DNA of 64,000 nucleotides from Bacteroidota bacterium. Lineage in GTDB: Bacteria; Bacteroidota; Ignavibacteria; UBA10030; UBA8401. The DNA lies in assembly GCA_030679145.1 (NCBI GenBank), contig JAUXTU010000055.1, positions 27,333 to 91,332 of the forward strand, given 5' to 3'. Made by a program: the position numbers and the translations under genes. Numbering within the stretch: position 1 is the first letter of the stretch; each line of letters starts with the position of its first letter. The notes under the pieces are model-generated. The model was given only the letters and a program-made list of their open reading frames with translations. It was not told where the DNA came from and searched no databases. Shown one piece after another: positions 8,495-19,001 of the stretch.

Positions 8495-9064
8495 ATGAAA
8501 AATATCTTCAGTCAGCTATGGAAACTTTTGCTCATTACTTTTACCGGAACATTGGGAAGCATTACATTCGGATTAATGCTGCATGGCAGTGATGTTTTTA
8601 ATTATACTGGAATAAATTTTGGATTTGTTGCTTTTGGACTTAGCGGAGCATTCATCTTTTCCTTTTATCATGTGTATGGTCTTTCAAATTGCACTACTGC
8701 TGCTGTTACAACGAGCGTTATCCAATTCATCATTGCTTCAAATTGGATGCCGATGTTGAATGCGGGATTCTGGTCGTTTGGTGTGAATCTTCCGGTGATC
8801 TGGCTGGCATTTTTATTTGAACGAAAACTTGCCGCGTTTCATTGGGCAAAATTCATAGTGGTGGGAATCGTCTATGGTGCTGTTTTTGTGTTGTTAACAT
8901 TGATCGTTGGAGTAATACAGGTGTCCAGTCAGATTCCTTCAGAGGTATTTCGTGATAATTTTGTTGATGGTTTATTGATCGGTCTTGGTATGGGTCTTGG
9001 CGTTCAAGCGGGTGAGGCAAATATCCATTCAATACGAACTAGCAGTCATTCAATATTGAGTTGA
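8495..9064 (+). CDS. Integral membrane protein, unknown function
   Basis: The ATG at 8495 is chosen because TTGGAGG lies 6-12 bases upstream; a longer frame from 8483 would bury this ribosome site. The 189-residue product has about five membrane segments and no recognisable motif. It is monocistronic, between the tRNA-Met region and the transposase gene. The 287 bases upstream hold short frames that I do not regard as genes. Confidence 0.65.
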   Translation: MKNIFSQLWKLLLITFTGTLGSITFGLMLHGSDVFNYTGINFGFVAFGLSGAFIFSFYHVYGLSNCTTAAVTTSVIQFIIASNWMPMLNAGFWSFGVNLPVIWLAFLFERKLAAFHWAKFIVVGIVYGAVFVLLTLIVGVIQVSSQIPSEVFRDNFVDGLLIGLGMGLGVQAGEANIHSIRTSSHSILS

Positions 9065-9144
9065 CATACAGAGTTTTTCCGAAATTTGCAGCAGAGCATA
9101 AGATTATTGATGTAGGTTTTTTTTTGAAGTGACGTAAAGAAAAC

Positions 9145-10128
9145 TCAATTCATTTCTCTTTTGGGATTAAATTCTTTTATATCAATGAATTGTTCGAACA
9201 TTCGCAGTTTAGCAATTGGGGTCATCATCCCGATCTCTTTTCTTGGTTGAATGTTGTTATACTCAAAAAGATGATTAGTGATTGCTCGTTCGGCATCGAT
9301 CTGAGAATTGAATGAGAAAGATAAAAATGAATCGGGCGTGTCAAATATTTTAATCCGTTCTTGATGCAGTTTTGATTGTGATTGTTTACGTGTTGGTGTG
9401 TGTTGTTTTATTCCAAGTCGCCGCAAATTTTGTGTGAACGCGTGCGTGGTAGATCGTGATGTTGCAATACTGGTGAATGCATTATCCAGTGGAGTATGAA
9501 CGTAATGGATCGGAAAAGGGAACATCGTCAATAGATTCTGGACAAAATCCAATGCTGATAATGTTGAATGACGAGCATACATTTGTGCAATACGAAGATG
9601 GGAACATTCGTCCACTGCAACATAATAAAAATATCGCTGCCTGTTGATCGGTTTTTCAAATTGTTTTACAAAGATTATTACACGGTCTCCGGGAAGCAGC
9701 GCATCGTGTGGTTTTACTTTACGCCGTTTTGTCTTTGTTCCCTTCATATCAATACCGCTTCTGCGCAGTATCTTCCAGATAGTGTTTTCAGCAAGATCAA
9801 TGCCGTACCAAATTGAAAGATATAATTGCAGCCGTTTCTGACCGAAACCTGTTTGTTCTCGTAAATTCTTTAAACGTTGGATAACATGTTCGGGTGTAGC
9901 ACGGGGATTGTGATGGGGTCTTCGTGATCGATTCTTTAGGCTTTCAGTTGAATGTTCATCCTTGTTATATCGTTTCCACCATTTGTAAAATGTCTTTCGA
10001 CTAATACCGAATTTTTTGCAGACTGTCGGTACTTTTTTTACCTTTTCATATTCGGTAAACCATTCCAGGCGTTCTTCAACGCTTGGCATTCGTTCTTTTG
10101 GCTTCGATATGTCAGGAGTTGTGTTCAC
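9145..10128 (-). CDS. IS481-like transposase / integrase-core protein
   Basis: The 327-residue protein (GTG start) has an N-terminal helix-turn-helix (about 30-55, KKFGISRKTFYKWWKRY), a second HTH-like region and an RNase H-fold integrase core (about 140-300). Likely catalytic acids are D173 (YVAVDECS), D215 (TPLDNAF) and E257 (HQERIK). The DNGSEF motif usual in IS481 is changed to DNAFTS and the D-to-E spacing is about 42 rather than about 35. No terminal inverted repeats are visible, and the gene starts only 7 bases after the Fe-S reductase stop. It is either a degenerate or a domesticated copy. Confidence 0.78.
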   Translation of the reverse strand: MNTTPDISKPKERMPSVEERLEWFTEYEKVKKVPTVCKKFGISRKTFYKWWKRYNKDEHSTESLKNRSRRPHHNPRATPEHVIQRLKNLREQTGFGQKRLQLYLSIWYGIDLAENTIWKILRRSGIDMKGTKTKRRKVKPHDALLPGDRVIIFVKQFEKPINRQRYFYYVAVDECSHLRIAQMYARHSTLSALDFVQNLLTMFPFPIHYVHTPLDNAFTSIATSRSTTHAFTQNLRRLGIKQHTPTRKQSQSKLHQERIKIFDTPDSFLSFSFNSQIDAERAITNHLFEYNNIQPRKEIGMMTPIAKLRMFEQFIDIKEFNPKREMN

Positions 10129-10135
10129 AATATTG

Positions 10136-12139
10136 TTATGTACGTTCTACAGCATCCAATAAAATTTCTGCAACATCGCGCACCTGTACTTTTTCAGCAG
10201 CCTCTTTTGCTTTTACACCATCGCTCATCATTGTCATACAGAAAGGACATGCAGATGCAACAGTCGTTGCGCCGGTTGAAAGAGCTTCTTCTGTTCGTTC
10301 AATATTGATCCGTTTACCGATTGTTTCTTCCATCCACATTCTTCCACCTCCCGCACCGCAACATAGTCCTTTGTCTTTTGAACGTGGCATTTCAACAAGT
10401 TCAGCTCCGGTGCTTTCTAACGCTTTTCTTGGTGAATCAATAACACCATTATAACGGGATAAGTAACAAGAATCGTGATATGTGACGGTTCCCGAAGATT
10501 TTTTCTCAGATAGAACAACGATTTTTCCCTCTTCCACTAACGAATTTAAAAAATCAGTATGATGAACAACCTCAAAATTCCCGCCGAACTGCGGATATTC
10601 TTTCTTTAATGAATGGAAACAATGCGGACAAGTGGCAACGATTTTTTTCACATTATACTTATTCAAGGTTTCAATGTTTTCCACCATCATTGTTTGAGCC
10701 AGATATTCATTCCCCATTCTGCGTGCTGCGTCGCCGTTACATTTTTCTTCAGTCCCGAGAATTGCAAATGAAATTCCGGCATGTTTCATCAATTTAGAGA
10801 AAGCAACTGATACTTTTTTGTATCGTGCATCATACGCTCCTGCACATCCAACCCAGAAAAGCACATCAATATTCTTTGCGTCGCCGACTTGCGCCATTGT
10901 GGGAATATTTAATCCTTCAGCCCAATCTGCACGCGTTGAATGCGAGAATCCCCACGGTGTATAGTTTCTTTCAAGATTATCAAACACTGTTTTTAATTCA
11001 GGAGGGAATCGGGATTCATTCAACACTAATCCGCGACGCATATCAACAATTTCATCCACGTGTTCAATCATTACAGGACATTCGTTGACACACGCCATAC
11101 ATGTAGTGCACGACCATAATTCTTCTTCAGTGATATAATTGTCCAATAATGAATTTGAAATAATTTGTTGATTTGCTTCAGCAGTTCCGGCGATCATCAC
11201 CGGAGATTTTTCAGAAGTTCTTCTACGAGTATCAACAATAATTTTACGCGGCGAAAGTGGTTTGCCTGTAATATTTGCAGGGCAAACAGATTCGCATCGT
11301 CCACATTCTGTGCAGGTGTAGCCATCTAATAATTGTTTCCATGTGAGGTCTTCAACATCGGTTACACCGAATTTCGTCAATGTTTCATCTTGAAGATTGA
11401 TCGGATTCAACGCTCCTTTTGGTTTCAGCGATGAAAAGAAAACATTTGGTACCGAAGTGAGAACATGAAGATGCTTTGAATAGGGGAGATAATTCAAAAA
11501 TGCGAGAACAAAAGTAATATGTCCCCACCAGAAAATATTTTCTGCGATATATGTTGTTCTGTTATATTCGAAAAAAGTTGATAAGGTGGATGAAATTGGA
11601 TATTGCCATCCTACCTCAATCATATTCATCCTGATGCGGGCGGCATTTTGGAATAATGTGAATGTAACGATCAAAAATATCCACGACAAGATCATCGCCG
11701 CATCTTTGCTTCCGTGAGCATCCACTTGCAGGCGTTTTACTTTTGTGATGAATCTTCTCCATAATGAACCGAAAACGCCAACCATTACAAGTAAGCAGAA
11801 AATTTCTTGAGAGAATGTAATTACTTTGTATCCGGTTCCAAGAAAAGAGAATGAAAAATGTCCAAACAAACCTTCTATGATAGTTTCAACAACAACAAGC
11901 GAGAGAGCTAAAAATCCCCAAAAAATGAATAAGTGTAATATTCCTGCAACCGGTTCACGTAATAATTTTGTTTGAAGAAATGCGATCGTAAATACATTTT
12001 TCAACCGATCAGGGATATTGTCGAATCGATTATCTGCTTTTCCAAGCTGCAGTGTAGTGATAAGTTTTTTTATACTTATTCCAAAGAATGTCAACGAAGT
12101 AAGAAAAACTATGCTGAAGGTGATTTGTCCAAATTCCAT
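10136..12139 (-). CDS. Membrane Fe-S oxidoreductase, EtfD/FadF-like ETF:quinone reductase
   Basis: The 667-residue protein has an N-terminal membrane domain with about six helices (residues 5-230, NarI-like). Two [4Fe-4S] motifs follow (C276/C279/C282/C286 and C344/C347/C350/C354). Two CCG domains come next, with WVGCAGAYD, CPHCFHS, HDSCYLSRYNG, CCGAGGGRMWMEE and CPFCMTMM. This order matches HdrD/GlpC-like reductases that pass electrons from electron-transfer flavoprotein to quinone during acyl-CoA oxidation. EtfAB is not in the window, but crotonases and 3-hydroxyacyl-CoA dehydrogenases lie 10-28 kb away. AGGAA precedes the ATG. Confidence 0.88.
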   Translation of the reverse strand: MEFGQITFSIVFLTSLTFFGISIKKLITTLQLGKADNRFDNIPDRLKNVFTIAFLQTKLLREPVAGILHLFIFWGFLALSLVVVETIIEGLFGHFSFSFLGTGYKVITFSQEIFCLLVMVGVFGSLWRRFITKVKRLQVDAHGSKDAAMILSWIFLIVTFTLFQNAARIRMNMIEVGWQYPISSTLSTFFEYNRTTYIAENIFWWGHITFVLAFLNYLPYSKHLHVLTSVPNVFFSSLKPKGALNPINLQDETLTKFGVTDVEDLTWKQLLDGYTCTECGRCESVCPANITGKPLSPRKIIVDTRRRTSEKSPVMIAGTAEANQQIISNSLLDNYITEEELWSCTTCMACVNECPVMIEHVDEIVDMRRGLVLNESRFPPELKTVFDNLERNYTPWGFSHSTRADWAEGLNIPTMAQVGDAKNIDVLFWVGCAGAYDARYKKVSVAFSKLMKHAGISFAILGTEEKCNGDAARRMGNEYLAQTMMVENIETLNKYNVKKIVATCPHCFHSLKKEYPQFGGNFEVVHHTDFLNSLVEEGKIVVLSEKKSSGTVTYHDSCYLSRYNGVIDSPRKALESTGAELVEMPRSKDKGLCCGAGGGRMWMEETIGKRINIERTEEALSTGATTVASACPFCMTMMSDGVKAKEAAEKVQVRDVAEILLDAVERT

Positions 12140-12188
12140 AATTATTTCCTGGTAAATACATTTCGCGAAGTGAACAATGTTTTTGTTT

Positions 12189-13037
12189 TCACGAAAGTTG
12201 TATGGTAACGAGTGTTTTTCGTTCTTTTATATAGTAGAGTGTTCCAAAAAAGTTGTCTTCGCCATTGTTATTCTTATCAATAAAAAAAGAATCGGGAACG
12301 GCATATGGTGTAAACTCATTCATCACATCGGAATATACTTTTTTCTTGGTAGCACTGTCAATGATATAGAATATATTTTTCAATCCTTTAGCAGGATCGG
12401 AATGAGGTGTATATGCATTAAAAAGAAAATATTTTCCAATGAGTGCATGCTCTGCAGTAGTACATTCTATCTCTCTTCGAACGATATTCCATAATTCAAC
12501 TTCTGATTTCGGAAGTGATTGAGGAAGAATAAAATCAACCTTCTCATGTTGACTGTTCGGATCGATCTCTTCCGGTAACGAAATGAGCTCTTCGATCGTT
12601 TTTCCGTCGGATTCATTGATTCGATAATAGACCCGCCGTTCAAATAGGTCTTTATACCCGTAAATAAACGGCGAGTCTATTGCTAAAAATGTACTCTCAT
12701 TGTTCCGCCACAATATTTCTCCGGAACTGACATCAACCGCAATGATATTTTTGTTCTCAGGCATATCTGGTTTTTTAAAACCGTGCAAATATAATCGAGT
12801 GCCCGTTATCCCATCAAGCCCAATCCACCATTGTTCACCAAGAACTTTTTCTTTCCAGAGTATCTTTCCTGTTGTTGAATCCAAACAAGAGAAAGAAGCA
12901 GATTTTGTCTCTGTATCCCTGTCTTCAATAATGATCTTTCCATTGTGCGAAAACATGACGCGCCATAAAACGTTTTTTGATGAATGATGCCACAGAGGTT
13001 TAATTTTTTTCGAGGAGAACAGGGAAAGAATTTTCAT
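12189..13037 (-). CDS. DUF4905-like beta-propeller protein
   Basis: The 282-residue form starts MKILSLF; an ATG 24 bases upstream (13061) is possible, and neither has a good ribosome site. The protein has PQQ-like repeat signatures: LDSTTGKILWKEK near residue 50-60 and VDVSSGEILWRN further on. From memory it resembles DUF4905 of Bacteroidota. No catalytic residues are evident and no membrane segment is seen. It lies upstream of the EtfD-like gene on the same strand with a 49-base gap, so the two may be cotranscribed. It is divergent from gapA. Confidence 0.65.
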   Translation of the reverse strand: MKILSLFSSKKIKPLWHHSSKNVLWRVMFSHNGKIIIEDRDTETKSASFSCLDSTTGKILWKEKVLGEQWWIGLDGITGTRLYLHGFKKPDMPENKNIIAVDVSSGEILWRNNESTFLAIDSPFIYGYKDLFERRVYYRINESDGKTIEELISLPEEIDPNSQHEKVDFILPQSLPKSEVELWNIVRREIECTTAEHALIGKYFLFNAYTPHSDPAKGLKNIFYIIDSATKKKVYSDVMNEFTPYAVPDSFFIDKNNNGEDNFFGTLYYIKERKTLVTIQLS

Positions 13038-13143
13038 TAAATGAAAATAACAGAATATCATCAGAGTTTCAATGTTTGCTTCTCACTCAATTTCTTGGTA
13101 ATTTTCAGCAGCAAATGGACAAAATTACGCACTTTTCTTCTAG

Positions 13144-14223
<1,080 letters not shown>

Positions 14224-14277
14224 GAACGTGAACTTTGCGAATGCGAGAATTTTCGCAATGAAAAATAAAACCTAAGC

Positions 14278-14315
14278 AAGGGCTGATCTCGTCTTTCGGG
14301 CTCAGCCCTTTTGTT
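14278..14315 (+). terminator. Intrinsic terminator after gapA
   Basis: The stem AAGGGCTGA/TCAGCCCTT with a 15-base loop is followed by TTTTG. It lies between the gapA stop and the pgk start and would reduce read-through into pgk. Confidence 0.85.
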
Positions 14316-14337
14316 TCATTAGAAAGCGATCATTATT

Positions 14338-15603
14338 ATGAATAAGAAAACGATCAAAGATGTTGATTTTAAAAACAAACGCGTTTTATTACGTGTTGAT
14401 TTTAATGTTCCGTTAAAGAATGGCGTCATTCAAGATGATATACGCATCAAAGCAGCGCTTCCAACCATCAATTATATTCTTGAGCACAACCCGAAATCTC
14501 TCGTCTTAATGTCTCACCTCGGTGATCCCAAAAAAGATGCGAAGAAAGCAAAAGAGAAAGCGGATAAAGATGGTAAATCGTTTGATGAAGCAGCATTCAT
14601 CGAAGGGAAACATAAAATGAAACCGATCGTTGAACGTCTATCTTCATTACTGGGGAAAGCCGTTAAACTTGCTCCCGCTGCGATCGGCGTAGAAACGAAA
14701 AAGATGGTTGACTCGTTAGCTTCGGGAGAAATATTATTGCTTGAGAATACCCGATTTCATAAAGAAGAAACCTCAAAAGAAGCGGCAGATCGTGAAGTAA
14801 TGGCAAAACAGCTTGCAGAATATGGTGATGTGTATGTGAATGATGCATTTGGTTCTGCTCACCGTGCTCACGCATCAACAGAAACAGTTGCTCATTTACT
14901 TCCTGCAGTTGCCGGATTTTTGATGGAAAAAGAATTGGCTTATCTTGAGAAAGCAACAAGTCATCCGGTAAAACCGTATGTTGCTATCATGGGCGGGGCG
15001 AAAATTTCCGGAAAGATCGATGTTATTCAGAATCTAATGGGAAAAGTTGACGCGCTGCTGATCGGCGGCGGAATGATGTTCACCTTTTATAAAGCGCAGG
15101 GAATGGAAATAGGGAAATCGTTGTTAGAAGAGGATAAGATTGCTCTTGCAAAACAATTGATCGATGAAGCAAAAGCAAAGAATATCAAACTTCTTCTACC
15201 GGTTGATTGTGTCGTTGCAGAAAAATTTGATAATGAATCACCCACAAAGATCGTAAATGTGAATGAAATTCCTGCGGATGGTGTTGGAATGGACATTGGT
15301 CCCGAAACGGTCAAATTGTTCAGTGAAGAGATCCGTAAAGGAAAAACGGTTGTGTGGAACGGTCCGATGGGTGTGTTTGAAATGTCCAATTTTGCAAAAG
15401 GAACAAATGCAATTGCGCAAGCATTGGTTGACGCAACAAAGCTTGGAGCAACAACGATCGTTGGCGGCGGAGACTCAGCCGCTGCAATTGCTAAAGCCGG
15501 ATTAGAAAAGCAAGTATCGCACGTTTCAACCGGCGGCGGAGCATCGCTGGAATTTTTGGAAGGAAAAGAACTTCCGGGTGTTGCTGCATTAAATAATAAA
15601 TAA
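14338..15603 (+). CDS. pgk: Phosphoglycerate kinase
   Basis: The 421-residue kinase transfers phosphate from 1,3-bisphosphoglycerate to ADP. Its family signature is RVDFNVPLKNG near residue 19. Other hallmarks are LMSHLGDP, NDAFGSAHRAHAST, the hinge region GGAKISGK and the C-terminal nucleotide-binding GGGDSAAAIAKAG. It has a lysine-rich insertion after LGDP (about residues 63-85) that makes it slightly longer than typical 390-400-residue enzymes. It is downstream of gapA, as in many bacteria. Confidence 0.97.
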   Translation: MNKKTIKDVDFKNKRVLLRVDFNVPLKNGVIQDDIRIKAALPTINYILEHNPKSLVLMSHLGDPKKDAKKAKEKADKDGKSFDEAAFIEGKHKMKPIVERLSSLLGKAVKLAPAAIGVETKKMVDSLASGEILLLENTRFHKEETSKEAADREVMAKQLAEYGDVYVNDAFGSAHRAHASTETVAHLLPAVAGFLMEKELAYLEKATSHPVKPYVAIMGGAKISGKIDVIQNLMGKVDALLIGGGMMFTFYKAQGMEIGKSLLEEDKIALAKQLIDEAKAKNIKLLLPVDCVVAEKFDNESPTKIVNVNEIPADGVGMDIGPETVKLFSEEIRKGKTVVWNGPMGVFEMSNFAKGTNAIAQALVDATKLGATTIVGGGDSAAAIAKAGLEKQVSHVSTGGGASLEFLEGKELPGVAALNNK

Positions 15604-15614
15604 TTTATAAACTC

Positions 15615-15647
15615 AGACCTGCCACGTTTTTAAAACGTGGCAGGTCT
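15615..15647 (+). terminator. 16-bp perfect hairpin after pgk
   Basis: The arms AGACCTGCCACGTTTT / AAAACGTGGCAGGTCT are fully complementary around one base. There is no following T-run outside the arms, so termination may depend on the inner T-run or the hairpin may stabilise the 3' end. Confidence 0.65.
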
Positions 15648-15661
15648 TACTACACTACTCT

Positions 15662-16579
15662 ATGGCTTATAATCGTCCAGGTAATTTTAATCGTCCAAGT
15701 TTCTTCGGAGGGTTTCAATTCTTTCCACCGGTAATAAAATCGCTGCTGATCGCTAATGGTGCAGTATTCCTGGGAATGATGTTTCTCGGAAATTTCCATG
15801 TTGGTGAATTTTCTTTTGAACAATTTTTCTTTCAGGCATTTGCATTGTGGCCGTTCGGTGCAGGATTTGGTTTTTGGCAATTGTTCACCTATATGTTTAT
15901 GCATGCAAGTTTTACGCACATTCTTTTTAACATGCTTGCACTCTGGATGTTTGGAATGGAACTCGAGCATGTATGGGGCTCACGAAAATTTTTCATCTAT
16001 TATCTGCTGTGCGGATTTGGCGGCGGATTGGCAAATTTATTGATAGCTCCAATGTTTACATCTGTTGGTCCGACAGTCGGAGCATCTGGAGCGGTGTATG
16101 GTGTTTTGCTAGCGTTTGGAATGATGTTTCCCGAACGCCTGATCTATGTCTATTTTCTTCTTCCGATCAAAGCAAAGTATTTTGTTGTGATGTATATGGC
16201 GTTTGAAATATTTTCTGTTGGAAGCATGGACGGCATTGCACACTTTGCACATCTTGGAGGTGCACTAGTTGGTTTTGTGTATTTGCTTTCTGATGGTTAC
16301 CGGTTTGACAGTCTTTACGGAAGAGCACAGAGCGATAATGTTTTTTCAAAGTTTGCATCAACATTTAGCAATACAAAGAAGCAGACAGTAAATTATGGGG
16401 ATGTTACTGATGCAAAGATATATAATATCAATGATTTTCAAACTCGGAATAATGAAGAGCAATTAAAAACTCAAAAACAGATCGATGATATTCTTGACAA
16501 GATCAGCAAAGATGGTTACCAGAGTCTTAATGAAGAAGAGAAGAAAGTGCTTTTTGAAGCGAGTAAAAAATTGAATTGA
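15662..16579 (+). CDS. Rhomboid family intramembrane serine protease
   Basis: The 305-residue protein has six predicted membrane helices in the first 220 residues. It carries the rhomboid catalytic dyad: S142 in GASGAVYG and H197 in HFAHLGGALVG. An HxxFTHILFNMLALWMFG stretch in helix 2 is also typical. A soluble C-terminal extension of about 80 residues is charged and helical, with no recognised domain. It cleaves transmembrane substrates within the membrane; the substrate here is unknown. Confidence 0.95.
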   Translation: MAYNRPGNFNRPSFFGGFQFFPPVIKSLLIANGAVFLGMMFLGNFHVGEFSFEQFFFQAFALWPFGAGFGFWQLFTYMFMHASFTHILFNMLALWMFGMELEHVWGSRKFFIYYLLCGFGGGLANLLIAPMFTSVGPTVGASGAVYGVLLAFGMMFPERLIYVYFLLPIKAKYFVVMYMAFEIFSVGSMDGIAHFAHLGGALVGFVYLLSDGYRFDSLYGRAQSDNVFSKFASTFSNTKKQTVNYGDVTDAKIYNINDFQTRNNEEQLKTQKQIDDILDKISKDGYQSLNEEEKKVLFEASKKLN

Positions 16580-16659
16580 TTTTGTTTTGAGAAGAAATTA
16601 ATATTTATCATTAATTCAAAGGTGCAATGATCGTTGTTACTCAGCGTTCATAAAACAAT

Positions 16660-17796
16660 ATGGAAAATATCTTACCTGTAATTCAACCGGCACAAAGTGG
16701 AAACGGAAATTCACTTCCGACCAATTACAAAGTCGGCATCCGACGTCATACACGTCAGGTAAACATCGGCGGGATCAAAGTCGGCGGAGGTGCTCCGATC
16801 TCTGTTCAAACGATGACGAAATCAAAGACAGATGACATTGTTGGAACGGTAAAGCAAATTGTTGATGCGGCAGAAGCAGGTTGTGATATTGTTCGTGTAA
16901 CAGTGAACGATAAAGAAGCTGCAGAGGCAATGGCAGAGATCGTTCGCCAATCTCCATTACCAATCGTCGCAGATATTCACTTCAACCATATTTTTGCATT
17001 AAAAGCAATTGAAGCAAATGTTGCCAAAGTCCGTATCAATCCGGGAAATATCGGATCAAAAGACAGGATTCGTCAGGTGTTGAGTGCGGCAAAAGATAAA
17101 GGAATTCCGATCCGTATTGGTGTGAATTCAGGTTCGCTTGAAGAAGATATTCTTGAAAAATACGGCTATCCGACTGCCGAAGCATTGTACGAATCTGCAA
17201 TGCGCCACGTTGGAATTTGCGATGAGTTTAATTTTCGCGATGTGATTATTTCTGTTAAATCAACTGACGTTCGATTGATGATTGAAGCGTACCGTTTAGT
17301 TGCACAGAGAACAGATATTCCTCTTCATCTTGGTGTAACAGAAGCAGGACTGACACGAATCGGCACGATCAAATCCGCAGTTGGAATCGGTACATTATTG
17401 GCTGAAGGAATTGGCGACACGATCCGTGTTTCGTTGACCGATGAACCGGTGAAAGAAGTTGAAGTCGGGAAAGAAATTCTTCGTTCACTCGGACTTGCAA
17501 CACGCAACGTTGAACTGATCGCTTGTCCTACCTGCGGTCGTTTAGAGATCGATCTCTTTGGAATCATGGCAGAGTTGGAAAAACGTCTTGAAGGTGTGAA
17601 GAAACCGGTGAAGATTGCGGTGCTCGGCTGCGTAGTGAACGGACCCGGCGAAGCAAGCGATGCCGATATTGGAATTGCAGCGGGAAAAGGTGTTGGAATT
17701 TTATATCGAAAAGGACAAATGATACGTAAAATCAAAGAGAGCGAGATTGTTGATGTTGTGGTTGAAGAAGTTCACAAGTTTCAACCGGAAGCATAA
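16660..17796 (+). CDS. ispG: 4-hydroxy-3-methylbut-2-enyl diphosphate synthase (IspG/GcpE)
   Basis: The 378-residue enzyme of the MEP isoprenoid pathway converts methylerythritol cyclodiphosphate to HMBPP. The N-terminal barrel shows PISVQTMTKSKT, VADIHFNH, RINPGNIG and RIGVNSGSLE. The C-terminal domain holds the [4Fe-4S] ligands C289, C292, C324 and E331 (CPTCGR, GCVVNGPGE). It is the compact bacterial form without the plant/Chlamydia insert. The chosen ATG has no obvious ribosome site. A terminator follows. Confidence 0.97.
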   Translation: MENILPVIQPAQSGNGNSLPTNYKVGIRRHTRQVNIGGIKVGGGAPISVQTMTKSKTDDIVGTVKQIVDAAEAGCDIVRVTVNDKEAAEAMAEIVRQSPLPIVADIHFNHIFALKAIEANVAKVRINPGNIGSKDRIRQVLSAAKDKGIPIRIGVNSGSLEEDILEKYGYPTAEALYESAMRHVGICDEFNFRDVIISVKSTDVRLMIEAYRLVAQRTDIPLHLGVTEAGLTRIGTIKSAVGIGTLLAEGIGDTIRVSLTDEPVKEVEVGKEILRSLGLATRNVELIACPTCGRLEIDLFGIMAELEKRLEGVKKPVKIAVLGCVVNGPGEASDADIGIAAGKGVGILYRKGQMIRKIKESEIVDVVVEEVHKFQPEA

Positions 17797-17818
17797 GAAC
17801 AAAATGTTTTGGTACAAC

Positions 17819-17850
17819 AAAAAGGTCGAGTATATACTCGACCTTTTTGT
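17819..17850 (+). terminator. Intrinsic terminator after ispG
   Basis: The symmetric hairpin AAAAGGTCGAGTATATACTCGACCTTTT sits between ispG and the convergent DUF6249 gene. Its A-rich and T-rich flanks let it serve both strands. Confidence 0.88.
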
Positions 17851-17871
17851 TTTGCTATTGTGTACAACTGA

Positions 17872-18237
17872 TTATGACCGCTGCTTTTCATCTTCTGACA
17901 TTCTTTTCTTAGCTATTGCATAGAATGTGATCAAACCAACTCCGCCGAACAGGAAGATAATACCGGCAGTGATTTGTTCTTCGTGTGCGAAGAACATTTG
18001 CGACATGAATGCACTCACCAAAATTCCTACCCCAATGAAAGCGGCTAACATTCCATATTTAAGTGAGGAGTAAGGATTTGTTTTCAATCCGTGTGTATAA
18101 AGATGCTTCAAATCTTCGTTGACCAATCCTTTTTCAATAATTGTCATTCGCTCTTTATGGCGCACATCGAAATATTTGTATAATATTAAAGCGATACAGC
18201 CGAACATGAAAATAGGTATGAGAATCTCTTCGTTCAT
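17872..18237 (-). CDS. DUF6249-like membrane protein
   Basis: The 121-residue protein has three membrane helices (about 5-22, 60-82 and 88-108). After helix 1 comes a basic cytoplasmic stretch, RHKERMTIIEKGL, which is the recognisable signature of DUF6249 proteins in Bacteroidota. The function is unknown. It is divergent from the ECF sigma factor gene; in this lineage such proteins are often found next to ECF sigma/anti-sigma genes, so it may be part of that regulon. AGGAGG precedes the ATG. Confidence 0.7.
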   Translation of the reverse strand: MNEEILIPIFMFGCIALILYKYFDVRHKERMTIIEKGLVNEDLKHLYTHGLKTNPYSSLKYGMLAAFIGVGILVSAFMSQMFFAHEEQITAGIIFLFGGVGLITFYAIAKKRMSEDEKQRS

Positions 18238-18413
18238 AAAACCTCCTCGATTTAGTTATTGATGTTTGTTCTTTGCTTTATTACTTTGACTTGAAGATTG
18301 ACAGCAAGGTTTCAATTATTTGTCAAAATATTTCTCAAATAAAACAACGGAATATTGAAACCTGAACGAAAGAATCAAAGTCTAACTCAGTGTATGTTCA
18401 GTAGAACAATTGA

Positions 18414-19001
18414 ATGAAAACCACTGACAATGAAATTATCCGGCGTGTGATCGATGGAGACCAGCGGGCGTATGCCGAGTTGGTGGAACGTCATAAGGAT
18501 AAAGCAATGACTCTTGCAATGAGAATGTTGAAAAATAAGAGTGAGGCAGAAGAAGCATTACAGGATGCGTTTGTCCGTGCCTATAAGGCACTGCCAAGTT
18601 TTGAGAAAAAATCAACTTTCGCTACGTGGTTCTATAGAATAGTGTTCAATGTATGTTCATCGGTATTGAATAAACGGGGGAGCAATAATCTTTTGTCGAT
18701 TGATATTGAAAACGACGGTGAACTGAAGATAGAGATTCCCTCTGAAGATGATGAGCCGGATATAGAGCTTGAAAGCAAAGAATTCTCTGAAATTGTCCGG
18801 CGGGAAATTTCCACAATGGAAGAGAGTTATTCAATGATCTTGACGATGTTCTTTTTGCAGGAAATGAGTTATGAAGAAATTATCAGTGTTACAGGTCTGC
18901 CGCTTGGCACCGTAAAGAATAGATTGTTTCGAGCGCGAACGCAATTACGCTCAGCGGTGTTGCGGCATTTTTCCGAAATGAAACAAATGGTGAATGTATG
19001 A
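18414..19001 (+). CDS. ECF-type RNA polymerase sigma factor
   Basis: The 195-residue protein has sigma region 2 (about 10-80, with the core-binding AEEALQDAFVRAYKALPSF stretch) and region 4 (about 130-185, MSYEEIISVTGLPLGTVKNRLFRAR). An acidic linker of about 45 residues lies between them. This is the SigW/RpoE-like layout. The stop overlaps the next gene's start (ATGA); that gene encodes a membrane protein and is the likely cognate anti-sigma factor. Confidence 0.93.
   Translation: MKTTDNEIIRRVIDGDQRAYAELVERHKDKAMTLAMRMLKNKSEAEEALQDAFVRAYKALPSFEKKSTFATWFYRIVFNVCSSVLNKRGSNNLLSIDIENDGELKIEIPSEDDEPDIELESKEFSEIVRREISTMEESYSMILTMFFLQEMSYEEIISVTGLPLGTVKNRLFRARTQLRSAVLRHFSEMKQMVNV

Noticed and set aside
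8252..8592. Two overlapping short plus-strand frames before the membrane protein
   Set aside because: No ribosome sites; the second runs into the true gene in another frame.
9065..9144. Right inverted repeat of the IS481-like element
   Set aside because: No sequence here matches the other side of the gene in inverted orientation.
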